The translations under genes were made by a program, and so were the position numbers. The notes under the pieces were generated by a model, which did no database searches, had not been told where the DNA came from, and saw only the letters and a list, made by a program, of their open reading frames with translations. Of a stretch of 64,000 bases of DNA, positions 22,248 to 32,069 are shown one piece after another (positions within the stretch are counted from its first letter, which is position 1; each line of letters starts with the position of its first letter). This DNA is from Rhodospirillum sp047263945 (lineage in GTDB: Bacteria; Pseudomonadota; Alphaproteobacteria; Rhodospirillales; Rhodospirillaceae). The DNA lies in assembly GCF_047263945.1 (NCBI RefSeq), contig NZ_JBLAVB010000001.1:682001-746000 (forward strand), written 5' to 3'.

Positions 22248-22652
22248 TTACGCCTGTTCCAGCTCCACAAGGGTGCCATAGAAATCCTTGGGATGCAGGA
22301 AGAGCACGGGCTTGTCATGGGCTCCGTTCTTGGGCTCCCCGTCGCCCAACACGCGCTTGCCGTCGGCCTTCAGCTTGTCCCGGGCGGCAATGATGTCTTC
22401 CACCTCGTAACAGACGTGATGGATCCCCCCGGACGGGTTCTTGTCGAGGAACGCCTGAATAGGGGACTTCTCCCCCAGAGGGTGAAGCAGCTCAATCTTG
22501 GAATTGGGCAATTCAACGAAGACCACAGTCACGCCGTGGGCGGGCTGGGGAACCGGGTCGGATACCTTGGCGCCCAGAGTACCCCGATAGTCCGCAGCGG
22601 CGGCTTCAAGGTCGGGAACGGCGATGGCCACGTGATTCAGACGTCCAATCAT
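22248..22652 (-). CDS. mce: Methylmalonyl-CoA epimerase
   Basis: A 134-residue vicinal-oxygen-chelate enzyme with the metal ligands visible as His in RLNHVAIAV, His in GGIHHVCYEV and Glu in GTLVELEQA. It racemises (2R)- and (2S)-methylmalonyl-CoA between propionyl-CoA carboxylase and the mutase. The start at 22652 (MIGRLNHVA) is the usual family start; an upstream in-frame ATG exists. It lies about 70 bp after RNase J at the end of the nuo supra-operon, an order I recall from many alphaproteobacteria. Confidence 0.93.
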   Translation of the reverse strand: MIGRLNHVAIAVPDLEAAAADYRGTLGAKVSDPVPQPAHGVTVVFVELPNSKIELLHPLGEKSPIQAFLDKNPSGGIHHVCYEVEDIIAARDKLKADGKRVLGDGEPKNGAHDKPVLFLHPKDFYGTLVELEQA

Positions 22653-22721
22653 GGTGTTTCTCTCTCTATCCATATCCATAGTGAGGATTTATAAATCACT
22701 ATAAATCCTCACCACAGCGGA

Positions 22722-24407
22722 TCAAACGCGCAAAACGTGAATATCCGTCACTGGGCGGCGGCCCTGGCTCTGACGGAAAGCGCGACGCACCGCCACACGC
22801 ACTGTTTCCTCCACGGGATAATCATCCCGCCGGTCTGCCGATCGCATCCCATTGACCGCATCGCTCACCAGATCCAACAGATCCTCCAGGTCATCGGCAT
22901 CGTCTTCCACATCCAACAGCCCACGGGCACTGATGCGCGGCTCTGCCATCAGCCGCCCCTTGCCGTCAAGCACCAGGGACACCACAACGGCCCCGTTGAA
23001 ACCAATGCGCTTGCGATCGCGAACCACTTCGCTGTCCAAGGGAATCAATCGGTCACCGTCCAGTGCGAGACGCCCCGTCGGAACTTGGCCAACCACCTCC
23101 GGCTCGGTCCCGTCCAAGCGGACCACATCACCGTTGGTGATGGTCACAACCTGCTTGACCCCCATGTCCCGGGCGACGGAGGAATGCTCATCCAAATGCA
23201 TGAACTCCCCGTGCACGGGCAAGGAAATCCGGGGCCGGGTCAATTCATACAGGGTCCGAACCTCATCCGCTCCCGGATGGCCCGAAACGTGGACGAGGGC
23301 GTCGCGCGAAGTGATCATCTTCGCCCCTAGGGCAGCGATCTGGTTCTGAAGCTGCAGGATGGACCGCTCATTGCCGGGAATGATCCGGCTGGAGAAGATC
23401 ACCACGTCGCCCTTGCTCAATGACACATGGGGATGGCTATCACTGGCGATACGCTTCAGAGCGGCCCGGGGCTCACCCTGGGAGCCAGTGCAAATGAACA
23501 GGACCTTGTCCCGGGGTAGGCGCGCGCCCTCCTCGTCCGTCAGGAACTTTGGCGCATCTTTCAGATACCCACAGGTCTTCGCCGTATCATGCATGCGCCA
23601 GAGAGACCGGCCCGCCAGCGCCACCTCCCGTCCATTGGCCTTTGCGGCAATGGCAATGCTTTCCATTCGCGCAATGTTCGAGGCAAAGCAGGCCACGGCA
23701 ATGCGACCGGTCTTGAACTGACCGAACAGCTCAATCATGGAGCGCCGGACGTCGCCTTCCGACCCGGAATGCTTATCGGAAAAGATATTGGTGCTATCGC
23801 CGACCATGGCCAGCACACCCTCGTCACCCAGGCGCTTCAACGCATCCAGGTCAGCAGGCCCGCCCACGAGGGGCTCGGGGTCAAGCTTCCAATCCGCCGT
23901 ATGCAGAATCACCCCGGATTTGGTCCGAATGGCCAAGTGGTTGGGCTCGGGGATGGAATGGGTAGTGGATATGAATTCCAGATCGAAGGGTCCCACCGTG
24001 AACCGACCACCCAGTGGAATTTCCGTCAGGGGAACCTCCCCCACCAAATCGTCTTCCCGCAGTTTATGACGCAGGAATTCTGCGGAGAAGGGGGTGGCAT
24101 AGACCGGGCATTCCAGATCGGGCCACAGATAGGGCACGGCCCCCAAATGGTCTTCGTGAGCATGGGTGATCACCAAACCAACCAGATCGGCCTTCAACTC
24201 TTCAATAAAAGACGGATCGGGTAGAATCACATCCACACCGGGTGTGGTGTCATTGCCGAAGGTGATCCCCAGATCGACCATCAACCACTTACCTTCGTAG
24301 CGGTAAAGGTTGAGGTTCATGCCGATCTCTCCGGCGCCCCCCAGGGGTACGAAATACAGGCCTTCCTTATGGAAGCGTGGGGGAACCGGTGTCTTAGTAT
24401 CGGCCAT
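22722..24407 (-). CDS. rnj: Ribonuclease J
   Basis: A 561-residue metallo-beta-lactamase/beta-CASP nuclease. The metal motif HAHEDHLGAVPYLWP is at residues 82-96. SGSEGDVRRS follows, then beta-CASP blocks with FICTGSQGEPRAAL and VHVSGHPGADE, and a C-terminal domain. RNase J acts in mRNA decay and rRNA 16S 5' maturation with 5'-3' exo- and endonuclease activity. The length matches alphaproteobacterial RNase J. It lies between coaX and mce in the same strand. Confidence 0.94.
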   Translation of the reverse strand: MADTKTPVPPRFHKEGLYFVPLGGAGEIGMNLNLYRYEGKWLMVDLGITFGNDTTPGVDVILPDPSFIEELKADLVGLVITHAHEDHLGAVPYLWPDLECPVYATPFSAEFLRHKLREDDLVGEVPLTEIPLGGRFTVGPFDLEFISTTHSIPEPNHLAIRTKSGVILHTADWKLDPEPLVGGPADLDALKRLGDEGVLAMVGDSTNIFSDKHSGSEGDVRRSMIELFGQFKTGRIAVACFASNIARMESIAIAAKANGREVALAGRSLWRMHDTAKTCGYLKDAPKFLTDEEGARLPRDKVLFICTGSQGEPRAALKRIASDSHPHVSLSKGDVVIFSSRIIPGNERSILQLQNQIAALGAKMITSRDALVHVSGHPGADEVRTLYELTRPRISLPVHGEFMHLDEHSSVARDMGVKQVVTITNGDVVRLDGTEPEVVGQVPTGRLALDGDRLIPLDSEVVRDRKRIGFNGAVVVSLVLDGKGRLMAEPRISARGLLDVEDDADDLEDLLDLVSDAVNGMRSADRRDDYPVEETVRVAVRRAFRQSQGRRPVTDIHVLRV

Positions 24408-24482
24408 GGGGCGGATTGATCCCGTCGAACAAGGGGTTATGTAAAAAACGGCGGACCCGACTGAGCGGAAATCCGAGAGAAG

Positions 24483-25250
24483 TCATGTATTCAGGCGATG
24501 GATAATCAGTAAGCCGCGAAGGGTCAAATCGGGATCAATATGCTCCATCACATCAGTGGCCTCAGCGAACAAGGGCGCGAGCCCGCCCGTCGCAACCACC
24601 CGCATGGGCGCACCGAACTCTTCCGATATGCGACGGGTGAGCCCCTCAATCAAGCCAACGTAGCCCAAATAGATACCGGACCGCATGGCCGGTATGGTTG
24701 ACTTACCGATCGCAGTCCGAGGCCGTCCGATGGCGACCCGGGGTAATTTGGCCGAGGCCATGTGCAAGGCCTCTAGGGACAGGTTCACCCCCGGGGCAAT
24801 CGCACCGCCACAATAGTTGCCATTGCCATCCACCACATCGAAGGTCGTTGCCGTACCGAAGTCGATGACGATCAGTGGTCCACCATAGGCCTGATGGGCG
24901 GCGACCGCATTAACCAATCGGTCCGCCCCGACCTCTTCCGGGTGGTCCAACAGGACGTCTATGCCCAGCTTCACATCGGGCTCGCCCACGACCATAGGCG
25001 GACAGTGAAAATAATTGTGGCAAAGCAACCGCAAATTAAAAACTGCAGCCGGTACGACCGAGGCAATGATGCAGGAATCAATAGCCTTGGGATCAATCCC
25101 GGCAAGGGACATCAGTTGGAACAGCCAGACGCCCATTTCATCGGCGGTGCGATTCTGATTGGTGGCCGAACGCCATTCTCCCGATCGCGTTTCCCCGTCA
25201 TAAACAGCGAAAACGGTATTGGTATTACCCGCATCAATGGCTAGAAGCAT
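24483..25250 (-). CDS. coaX: Type III pantothenate kinase
   Basis: A 255-residue ASKHA kinase that phosphorylates pantothenate in the first step of CoA synthesis. Marks are LLAIDAGNTNTVFAVYDGE at the N-terminus, GADRLVNAVAA, VIDFGTATTFDVVD and the GGAIAPGVNLS segment. The ATG at 25250 was chosen over an upstream in-frame ATG because it puts the ATP-binding strand right at the start. It lies 45 bp after birA. No coaA-type gene is in this window. Confidence 0.94.
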   Translation of the reverse strand: MLLAIDAGNTNTVFAVYDGETRSGEWRSATNQNRTADEMGVWLFQLMSLAGIDPKAIDSCIIASVVPAAVFNLRLLCHNYFHCPPMVVGEPDVKLGIDVLLDHPEEVGADRLVNAVAAHQAYGGPLIVIDFGTATTFDVVDGNGNYCGGAIAPGVNLSLEALHMASAKLPRVAIGRPRTAIGKSTIPAMRSGIYLGYVGLIEGLTRRISEEFGAPMRVVATGGLAPLFAEATDVMEHIDPDLTLRGLLIIHRLNT

Positions 25251-25295
25251 CGTGTCCGCAAATCCCAAATCACAAAAAAATCCCAGTGCTCCAAT

Positions 25296-26159
25296 TCAGG
25301 AAACGGGACCTTTCCCAGGCAACGGATCCAGATCGGATCCTTCAAGACCTGGCTCCTCGAGACCTGGAAAGAAAACGTCGCCAGCCGAAATCAGCCGCCG
25401 CCTACCATCAGGCTCCAGAAGACATAAATGTCCATCCCCATCCAACCCTTCAAAAATTCCGGACAGAGTCACGGTTTCTGAAAGTCGAGCTTCAATCGGC
25501 CGCCCCACACCCAATGCCCGGGCGAGCCATGCGTCTCGTATAGGCGTGAAGCCATCCGTCCGCCACTTGCCCACCCATTTGCTTACGGACCGGGCAATCG
25601 CCTCCAGCAACCCCTCCACAGTCATCCCGCACCCCAGATCGGCCAATGCCAAGGCCGGAAACAGGGCACCGGTGATGGGAGCAGTCGTGACATTCACCCC
25701 GATTCCGAGCACCACCCAAGGCGCGCCTCCCTGTGGGTTCTCCACCTGTTCTAGGAGCATGCCAGAAACTTTGCCCCCATGACACACAATGTCATTGGGC
25801 CATTTACATCGGGGATCCGCGAAGGCACAGAGTGCCTCGATCGCCTCACTCAAGGCAATGGCCCCAACGAAAGACAATTGGGCATTCACTGCCGGAGCAG
25901 AGCCAGAGCGAAACAGATAGCTGTGATACAGGTTGCCCTTCGGGCTATGCCAAACCCGTCCGCGCCGCCCGCGACCACCGGTCTGCTCACCCGCCCAGAC
26001 AATCAGACCTTCGCGAGCTGTTCCTGCCAAAACATGATCCCTGGCAGTCGCATTCGTGCTCGACAGGCTGTCATGGGCATCCAGCACCCACCCGAAGGGA
26101 AGGGAGAGGACCGGTCCGGTCCTCTCCCCATACGCTCCATCGGAGCCCTTCGCGATCAC
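25296..26159 (-). CDS. birA: Biotin--[acetyl-CoA-carboxylase] ligase (group I, no DNA-binding domain)
   Basis: A 287-residue biotin protein ligase. The reactive loop GGRGRRGRVWHSP (about residues 60-72) and KWPNDIV (about 118-124) are the biotin/AMP motifs, and the C-terminal SH3-like domain follows. No N-terminal winged helix is present, so it is not a repressor. The start is GTG at 26159, 10 bp after the nuoN stop. It would biotinylate MccA (4182-6173) and other carboxylases. The nuoN-birA-coaX-rnj order is one I recall as common in alphaproteobacteria. Confidence 0.94.
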   Translation of the reverse strand: MIAKGSDGAYGERTGPVLSLPFGWVLDAHDSLSSTNATARDHVLAGTAREGLIVWAGEQTGGRGRRGRVWHSPKGNLYHSYLFRSGSAPAVNAQLSFVGAIALSEAIEALCAFADPRCKWPNDIVCHGGKVSGMLLEQVENPQGGAPWVVLGIGVNVTTAPITGALFPALALADLGCGMTVEGLLEAIARSVSKWVGKWRTDGFTPIRDAWLARALGVGRPIEARLSETVTLSGIFEGLDGDGHLCLLEPDGRRRLISAGDVFFPGLEEPGLEGSDLDPLPGKGPVS

Positions 26160-26169
26160 AGAGACCGCC

Positions 26170-27642
26170 TCAATGGCTGGAGGCCACAGCAGTTGTCCCG
26201 CCAGTCAGGGATTCCGCCGCCGCCATGGCGCCGTCCACGAGCGGAGCAGGCGTCAGGAAAAACAACAGAATCACCAGAGAGCTAATGGCCAACAAAGCCT
26301 TCGGCGTGGTGCCAGAGAGTCTATCCAGTGGCTCCACCACATCATCGAAGTACATCACCTTGATGAGGCGGATATAATAGAAGGCACCCACCACACTAGA
26401 GAGCACACCGATTACGGCCAGGGTATACAATCCGGCATTTACCGCCGACATGAAGACATAGAACTTACCAAAAAAACCAGCCAGCGGAGGAACACCCGCC
26501 ATAGAGAACATGAAGGCTGTCATCGCCGCAGCCATCAGAGGGTTGGTCTTTGATAGACCCGCCAGGTCGTTGATGTTCTCCACCGCACGGCCCTTCTGGC
26601 GCATGGCCAGAATGATCGTAAAGGTGCCAACGGTCATGAACAGGTAGATGGCCAAGTAGACCAAGACCCCTTGAATGCCTTCCGTCGTTCCTGCCGCAAT
26701 GCCAACCAGGGCAAAGCCGACATGACCAATGGAGGAATAGGCCATCAGACGCTTGATATTGGTTTGATTGATGGCGGCGAAGGCACCCAGGACCATGGAC
26801 AGAATGGAGATCAAGACGATGACCTGTTGCCACTGCGGAGCATAGGCTTCAAAGGGACCCATCATGACCCGGCAGAACAGGGCCATGGCTGCAACCTTGG
26901 GGGCTGTAGCAAAGAAGGCCGTTACCGGGGTTGGTGCCCCCTCATACACGTCAGGAGTCCACATATGGAAGGGCACGGCGGACACCTTAAAGGCCATACC
27001 CGCAACCATGAAGATAACACCCACCAGAACGCCGGTGGACATTTCTCCGGCATTGGCCACTTCAGCGAGACCGTCAAAGCTCACTGTTCCGGCGAATCCG
27101 TAGACCAGAGACATGCCATAGAGCAGCAGGCCGGACGCCAAGGAACCCAGAACAAAGTACTTCAGGCCCGCCTCGGTGGAGCGCAGGTTATCGCGCTGAA
27201 AGGCCGCTATCACGTAGAGTGCCAGCGACTGCAGCTCCAGCCCCATGTACAGGGAGATGAGGCTGTTCGCCGAAATCATCATCATCATGCCAACGGTGGC
27301 CAGGATGATGAGCACGGGGAACTCAAACCGGCCCTCCCCTTCCCGCTTCATCCAGGATAGGGCCATGACGGTGGTCATGATGGTGCCAAGCAGCACCAGA
27401 ATCTTGGTGAACCGGGCGAACCCATCGTTGATGAACAGGCCGCCAAAGGCCAATTCGGTATCGTGGCCAGACCCCATCAGGGTCATAACACCAGCCACAA
27501 CAAAGCCAGCGATCGCGATCCACCCCACCAGTGCCGTGCTGTCTCCCTTACGGAAGACACCCACCATCAACATGGCCAAGGCGAGGACAGCCAGGAGGAT
27601 CTCCGGCAGGGCGGGCCCCATGACAAGCGATTGAGACATCAT
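26170..27642 (-). CDS. nuoN: NADH-quinone oxidoreductase subunit N
   Basis: A 490-residue integral membrane subunit with about 14 predicted membrane segments, one of the three antiporter-like proton pumps of Complex I. It has the conserved lysine/glutamate TM segments and the phrase KRLMAYSSIGHVGFALVG that marks the NuoN/NuoM/NuoL superfamily. Tandem ATGs at 27642 and 27639 both fit; the first is used. Last gene of the nuo operon proper, 10 bp before birA. Confidence 0.95.
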   Translation of the reverse strand: MMSQSLVMGPALPEILLAVLALAMLMVGVFRKGDSTALVGWIAIAGFVVAGVMTLMGSGHDTELAFGGLFINDGFARFTKILVLLGTIMTTVMALSWMKREGEGRFEFPVLIILATVGMMMMISANSLISLYMGLELQSLALYVIAAFQRDNLRSTEAGLKYFVLGSLASGLLLYGMSLVYGFAGTVSFDGLAEVANAGEMSTGVLVGVIFMVAGMAFKVSAVPFHMWTPDVYEGAPTPVTAFFATAPKVAAMALFCRVMMGPFEAYAPQWQQVIVLISILSMVLGAFAAINQTNIKRLMAYSSIGHVGFALVGIAAGTTEGIQGVLVYLAIYLFMTVGTFTIILAMRQKGRAVENINDLAGLSKTNPLMAAAMTAFMFSMAGVPPLAGFFGKFYVFMSAVNAGLYTLAVIGVLSSVVGAFYYIRLIKVMYFDDVVEPLDRLSGTTPKALLAISSLVILLFFLTPAPLVDGAMAAAESLTGGTTAVASSH

Positions 27643-27663
27643 CTGATCTACTCCCCCGTGCTC

Positions 27664-29193
27664 TTAGCGCTGAGCCAACGCCAGGGCCTCGGCCGGGAGC
27701 TTCCCGGCCGCGACGAGCGCGGTTTGGTAATTGGACACAAGGTCACCCACCGATGCATGCATGACGTCCAGGAAGCTGGAGGGATAAATACCCATCCACA
27801 AGGTCAGAACGATCAGCGGAGCGAAGATGGCAACCTCGCGGGGCGAAAGGTCCAGGAGAGCCTTCAGGTCCTCCTTTTCCAGCTTCCCGAAGATCACCCG
27901 GCGATAGAGGTACAGCATGTAGGCCGCGCCCAGAATCACACCGAAGGCAATGAAGAAGGCGACCCAGCTACTGGCCTGGAAGACACCCAGCATGATCATG
28001 AACTCACCCACGAACCCGGCCGTACCCGGCAAGCCGATAGAAGCCATGGTGAACAACATGAAGAACAGGGCATAGCGGGACATATTGTTCGCCAGACCGC
28101 CGTAACGGGAGATCTCCCGAGTATGCAGCCTGTCGTAAACCACGCCGACGCATAGGAAGAGCGCCCCGGACACCACACCGTGGGACAGCATCTGGAAGAT
28201 GGCACCCTCTACGGCCAGTTCGTTCATGGCGAAGATTCCCGCCGTGACGAAGGCCATGTGCGCGATGGATGAATAGGCAATCAGCTTCTTCATGTCCTGC
28301 TGCACCAGGGCTACCAGGGAGGTGTAGATCACCGCGACGATGGACAGGACATAGATGAAGGGCGTGAAGTCCGCCGAGGCAATCGGCAGCATCGGAATGG
28401 AGAAACGCAGGAACCCATATGCACCCATTTTCAGCAACACGCCTGCCAGGATCACCGACCCCGCCGTCGGCGCTTCCACGTGGGCATCAGGCAACCAAGT
28501 GTGAACCGGCCACATCGGCACTTTCACTGCGAAGCTGGCGAACATAGCCAACCACAGCCAGGTCTGCAGAGCCGGAGCGAAGTGGAAAGCCATCAGGGAC
28601 GGAATGTCCGTGGTGCCCGCCTGGATCGCCATGGTCAGCAGGGCCAGAAGCATCAGCACCGAACCCGCCAAGGTATACAGAAAGAACTTGAAGGCTGCGT
28701 ATACCCGACGCGCCCCACCCCAGACGCCGATGATCAGGAACATCGGGATCAGGACGGCTTCGAAGAAAATGTAGAAGACCACGAAATCCAGAGCACAGAA
28801 CATGCCAACCATCATCGTTTCCAGGATGAGGAAGGCAATCATGTACTCTTTCACCCGTTTGGTAATAGCAGTCCAGGACGACAGGATGCACAGCGGCGTC
28901 AGCACGGTGGAGAGCAGGACGAACAACACGGAGATGCCGTCCACGCCCATCTGGTAGTTAATGCCGTATTCAGGCAACCATTCCACCTTCTCGGTGAACT
29001 GGAAGCCCCCATTGGTCGGATCGAAGCCGAACCAAAGGGCCAGAGACAGCAGGAAGGTAAAAGCAGTGGTCAGCAGCGCCACATTGCGAGCGTTGCGCGC
29101 CACGACCTCCTCATCACCCCGCACCATGAAGATGAAGAGTGCGCCGACCAGCGGCAGGAAGGTAATGATCGAAAGCAGCGGAAGATCGTTCAT
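27664..29193 (-). CDS. nuoM: NADH-quinone oxidoreductase subunit M
   Basis: A 509-residue antiporter-like membrane subunit. MKKLIAYSSIAHMAFVTAG matches the quinone-oxidoreductase/antiporter signature, and VHTWLPDAHVEAPTAGS marks the discontinuous helix. The ATG at 29193 (MNDLPLLSIITFLPL) is the family start; an upstream in-frame reading starts inside the nuoL end. It is 11 bp after nuoL and 21 bp before nuoN. Confidence 0.95.
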   Translation of the reverse strand: MNDLPLLSIITFLPLVGALFIFMVRGDEEVVARNARNVALLTTAFTFLLSLALWFGFDPTNGGFQFTEKVEWLPEYGINYQMGVDGISVLFVLLSTVLTPLCILSSWTAITKRVKEYMIAFLILETMMVGMFCALDFVVFYIFFEAVLIPMFLIIGVWGGARRVYAAFKFFLYTLAGSVLMLLALLTMAIQAGTTDIPSLMAFHFAPALQTWLWLAMFASFAVKVPMWPVHTWLPDAHVEAPTAGSVILAGVLLKMGAYGFLRFSIPMLPIASADFTPFIYVLSIVAVIYTSLVALVQQDMKKLIAYSSIAHMAFVTAGIFAMNELAVEGAIFQMLSHGVVSGALFLCVGVVYDRLHTREISRYGGLANNMSRYALFFMLFTMASIGLPGTAGFVGEFMIMLGVFQASSWVAFFIAFGVILGAAYMLYLYRRVIFGKLEKEDLKALLDLSPREVAIFAPLIVLTLWMGIYPSSFLDVMHASVGDLVSNYQTALVAAGKLPAEALALAQR

Positions 29194-29204
29194 CGTGGCC
29201 TCTC

Positions 29205-31133
29205 TCAATGCCCGGCGGAGGTGACCATGAACCACGTGACGATTCCGGCAACGCCGATGATCATCGCGAAGGCATAGTGGTAAAGGAAACCGGATTGCAT
29301 CTTGCCGAAGCGCGCCGCCATGGAACGGGTGACCGAGGCGATCCCGTCGGGACCGATCCCGTCGATGAGCGCACCGTCACCCCCCTTCCAAAACGCACGT
29401 CCCAAGGCGAAAGCCGGCTTGATGAAGATGCGGTCGTAGAGCTCGTCGAAGTACCACTTGTTTAGCAGGAACTTGTAGATTCCCGGCTGGGCCTCAGCCA
29501 GACGAACTGGCCATTTCGGCTTGGCCGCATAGAACACCCAGCCCAAGAAAATCCCCGCAGCAGTCACAACCAGCGGCAACAGCTTCACCCAACCCGGCAC
29601 ATGGTGGGCATGTTCGGTGACAGCCATATCCTTCACCGCCTCGCCCCAAAACTGCTCCCGGCCCTCGCCGATGAACAAATTTGCCCCCAGGCCACCGGCG
29701 ATCATCGCACCCAAAGCGAGAACAACCAGTGGAGCAAGCATAATCCAGGGGCTTTCATGCACATGACCCATCACGTGATCGTCGGCACGGGGCGTCCCAT
29801 GGAAGGTCATCAGGAGCAAACGGGTGGAATAGAACGCGGTCAGGGAAGCGGCGGCGACGCCGAGCCAGAAGGCGTATTGTCCAACTCCACTATCGGCGGC
29901 ATAGGCGACTTCCAGGATCATATCCTTGGAGAAATAGCCGGAGAACGGCGGCAGCCCCATCAAAGCCCAAGAGCCAATCCACATGAACCCGTAGGTCCAG
30001 GGAACCATTTTCCAGATGCCGCCCATGCGGCGCATGTCCTGTTCGTCAGACATGGCGTGAATGACCGAACCGGCACCAAGGAACAAAAGGGCCTTGAAGA
30101 AAGCGTGGGTCATCAGGTGGAAGACACCGGTTCCGAAGGCACCGACGCCAAGGGCGAAGAACATATAGCCCAACTGAGAACAGGTGGAATAGGCGATCAC
30201 CCGTTTGATGTCATTCTGCACACAGCCGATGGTCGCGGCAAAGAAAGCGGTCGAGGCACCGACAATGGTCACGATGGCCATGGCCGTGTCTGACAGGACG
30301 AACAGCGGCGACAGGCGCGCAACCATGAACACACCAGCCGTCACCATGGTCGCGGCGTGGATCAGAGCAGAAACGGGCGTCGGACCCTCCATGGCATCCG
30401 GCAACCAAGTGTGCAGACCAAGCTGGGCCGACTTGCCCATGGCGCCAACGAACAGAAGGACACAGAGGATCGTCATGGCGTGCCACTCGACCCCAAAGAA
30501 GGTCTTCGTGGTATCCGCATACTGGGGCGCGGCGGCGAAGATCGCGTCCAACCCCACCGTCCCGAAAACCACGAAGACACCGAAGATCCCCAGAGAGAAC
30601 CCGAAGTCCCCCACCCGGTTGACAACGAAAGCCTTAATGGCCGCAGCGTTAGCCGAGGGCTTCTCATACCAGAAGCCGATCAGCAGGTAGGAAGCCAGAC
30701 CGACACCCTCCCAGCCGAAGAACATCTGCACCAGGTTGTCCGCGGTCACCAACATCAACATGGCGAAGGTGAACAGGGACAGATAGGCCATAAACCGGGG
30801 GATGCTCGGATCGTGGTGCATATACCCAACGGAATAAATATGCACCATGAAGGAGATCGTCGTGACCACGATCAGCATGACCGCCGTCAGGGTGTCGATC
30901 TTCAGCGCCCAATCAAAGTGTAAATCCCCGGAGGCCACCCAAGTGAACAGAGTGACCGTCGTCGGATTACCCCCCACGGCAACCTCAAAAAACGCGTACC
31001 AGGACAAAAGGGCGGCAATGCCCAAGCCTGTGCAAGTAACCCACTGCGATCCCTTGTCGCCCAACGCGTGACGGCCAAAGCCCGCGATTAAGGCGCCGAG
31101 AAGCGGCAGGAAGACGATGGCGGCGTACATCAT
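29205..31133 (-). CDS. nuoL: NADH-quinone oxidoreductase subunit L
   Basis: A 642-residue subunit, the largest antiporter-like pump, with about 16 membrane segments and a C-terminal amphipathic extension along the membrane arm. LHTWLPDAMEGPTPVSALIHAA and IKRVIAYSTCSQLGYMF are its family landmarks. Tandem ATGs at 31133 and 31130; the first is used, with GAGGGGG upstream. It lies 10 bp after nuoK. Confidence 0.95.
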   Translation of the reverse strand: MMYAAIVFLPLLGALIAGFGRHALGDKGSQWVTCTGLGIAALLSWYAFFEVAVGGNPTTVTLFTWVASGDLHFDWALKIDTLTAVMLIVVTTISFMVHIYSVGYMHHDPSIPRFMAYLSLFTFAMLMLVTADNLVQMFFGWEGVGLASYLLIGFWYEKPSANAAAIKAFVVNRVGDFGFSLGIFGVFVVFGTVGLDAIFAAAPQYADTTKTFFGVEWHAMTILCVLLFVGAMGKSAQLGLHTWLPDAMEGPTPVSALIHAATMVTAGVFMVARLSPLFVLSDTAMAIVTIVGASTAFFAATIGCVQNDIKRVIAYSTCSQLGYMFFALGVGAFGTGVFHLMTHAFFKALLFLGAGSVIHAMSDEQDMRRMGGIWKMVPWTYGFMWIGSWALMGLPPFSGYFSKDMILEVAYAADSGVGQYAFWLGVAAASLTAFYSTRLLLMTFHGTPRADDHVMGHVHESPWIMLAPLVVLALGAMIAGGLGANLFIGEGREQFWGEAVKDMAVTEHAHHVPGWVKLLPLVVTAAGIFLGWVFYAAKPKWPVRLAEAQPGIYKFLLNKWYFDELYDRIFIKPAFALGRAFWKGGDGALIDGIGPDGIASVTRSMAARFGKMQSGFLYHYAFAMIIGVAGIVTWFMVTSAGH

Positions 31134-31143
31134 GGTGTCCCCC

Positions 31144-31452
31144 TCACCCCTTCATCTGGTTGATGTCTTCGACCTCGATCGAGCCTCGGTTCCGGAAGAA
31201 CACGACGACGATCGCAAGGCCGATGCCCGCTTCAGCGGCGGCCACGGTCAGGATGAACATGGTGAACAATTGCCCCACCATGTCCTGAAGATGGGCGGAG
31301 AAGGCCACCATGTTGATGTTCACCGCGAGCAGGATCAGCTCGACGGACATCAGGATGACCACCACGTTCTTGCGGTTCGCGAAGATGCCAAAGACACCCA
31401 GAGTGAACAGCATCGCAGCGACGGTGAGATAGTGGGCCAGCGTGATTTCCAT
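31144..31452 (-). CDS. nuoK: NADH-quinone oxidoreductase subunit K
   Basis: A 102-residue three-helix membrane subunit (MEITLAHYLTVAAMLFTLGV). The motif VVILMSVELILLAVNINMV carries the membrane glutamate, and AAAEAGIGLAIVVVFFR the second. The length is exactly typical. The ATG at 31452 shares one base with the nuoJ stop (TGATG), so translation is probably coupled. A longer same-frame reading upstream lies within nuoJ in another frame and is not real. Confidence 0.96.
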   Translation of the reverse strand: MEITLAHYLTVAAMLFTLGVFGIFANRKNVVVILMSVELILLAVNINMVAFSAHLQDMVGQLFTMFILTVAAAEAGIGLAIVVVFFRNRGSIEVEDINQMKG

Positions 31453-32069
31453 CACGAAATCCCCTTGCCGGTGTGCACTTTGTTGAGCTTCAGGGTGCGT
31501 TCCTTCCGCCGAGCAATCTGATCGGCGACCTTCTGGCGACGCACATTCGGGTGGCTGCGGTGGGTCAACATGATCGAACCGATCATCGCCACCAGCAGGA
31601 CCAAGCCCGCAGCCTGGAACAGATAGACGTAATCCGTGTAGATCACATGCCCCAAAGCCTGCGAGTTGGAAATCGTACCCGGCTCGGGCGCCGGTACAGC
31701 GCGAAGGCCCATGGCCTCTGGCGCCATGGTCCAGCCCCCTGCCAGCACGGCGATCTCCGCGAGCAGGACCACGCCTATTGCCGCGCCAATGGGCAAGTAG
31801 GTCAGGAACCCTTCCCGAACTTTCAGGTAATTGATGTCGAGCATCATCACCACGAAAAGGAAAAGGACCGCGACCGCGCCTACATAGACGACAACCACCA
31901 GCATGGCCACGAATTCCGCCCCAAGGAGGAGGAACAGGCCCGCCGAGTTCACGAAAGCCAAGATCAGCCACAACACGGAATGGACCGGATTGCGGCTGGT
32001 CACGACCATGAAGGCCGACGCCACCATGATGGCGGCCAGCATGTAGAAGATGAGACCTTGTACGATCAT
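31452..32069 (-). CDS. nuoJ: NADH-quinone oxidoreductase subunit J
   Basis: A 205-residue membrane subunit with five helices. The tyrosine-containing pi-bulge helix VVVVYVGAVAVLFLFVVMML is the hallmark TM3. A basic C-terminal tail (HRSHPNVRRQKVADQIARRK) extends past the last helix. The upstream spacer of 217 bp to nuoI is unusually long. It overlaps nuoK by one base. Confidence 0.95.
   Translation of the reverse strand: MIVQGLIFYMLAAIMVASAFMVVTSRNPVHSVLWLILAFVNSAGLFLLLGAEFVAMLVVVVYVGAVAVLFLFVVMMLDINYLKVREGFLTYLPIGAAIGVVLLAEIAVLAGGWTMAPEAMGLRAVPAPEPGTISNSQALGHVIYTDYVYLFQAAGLVLLVAMIGSIMLTHRSHPNVRRQKVADQIARRKERTLKLNKVHTGKGIS

Noticed and set aside
31453..31971. In-frame upstream extension of nuoK
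   Set aside because: It is nuoJ read in another frame on the same strand; the nuoK ATG overlapping the nuoJ stop is the family start.
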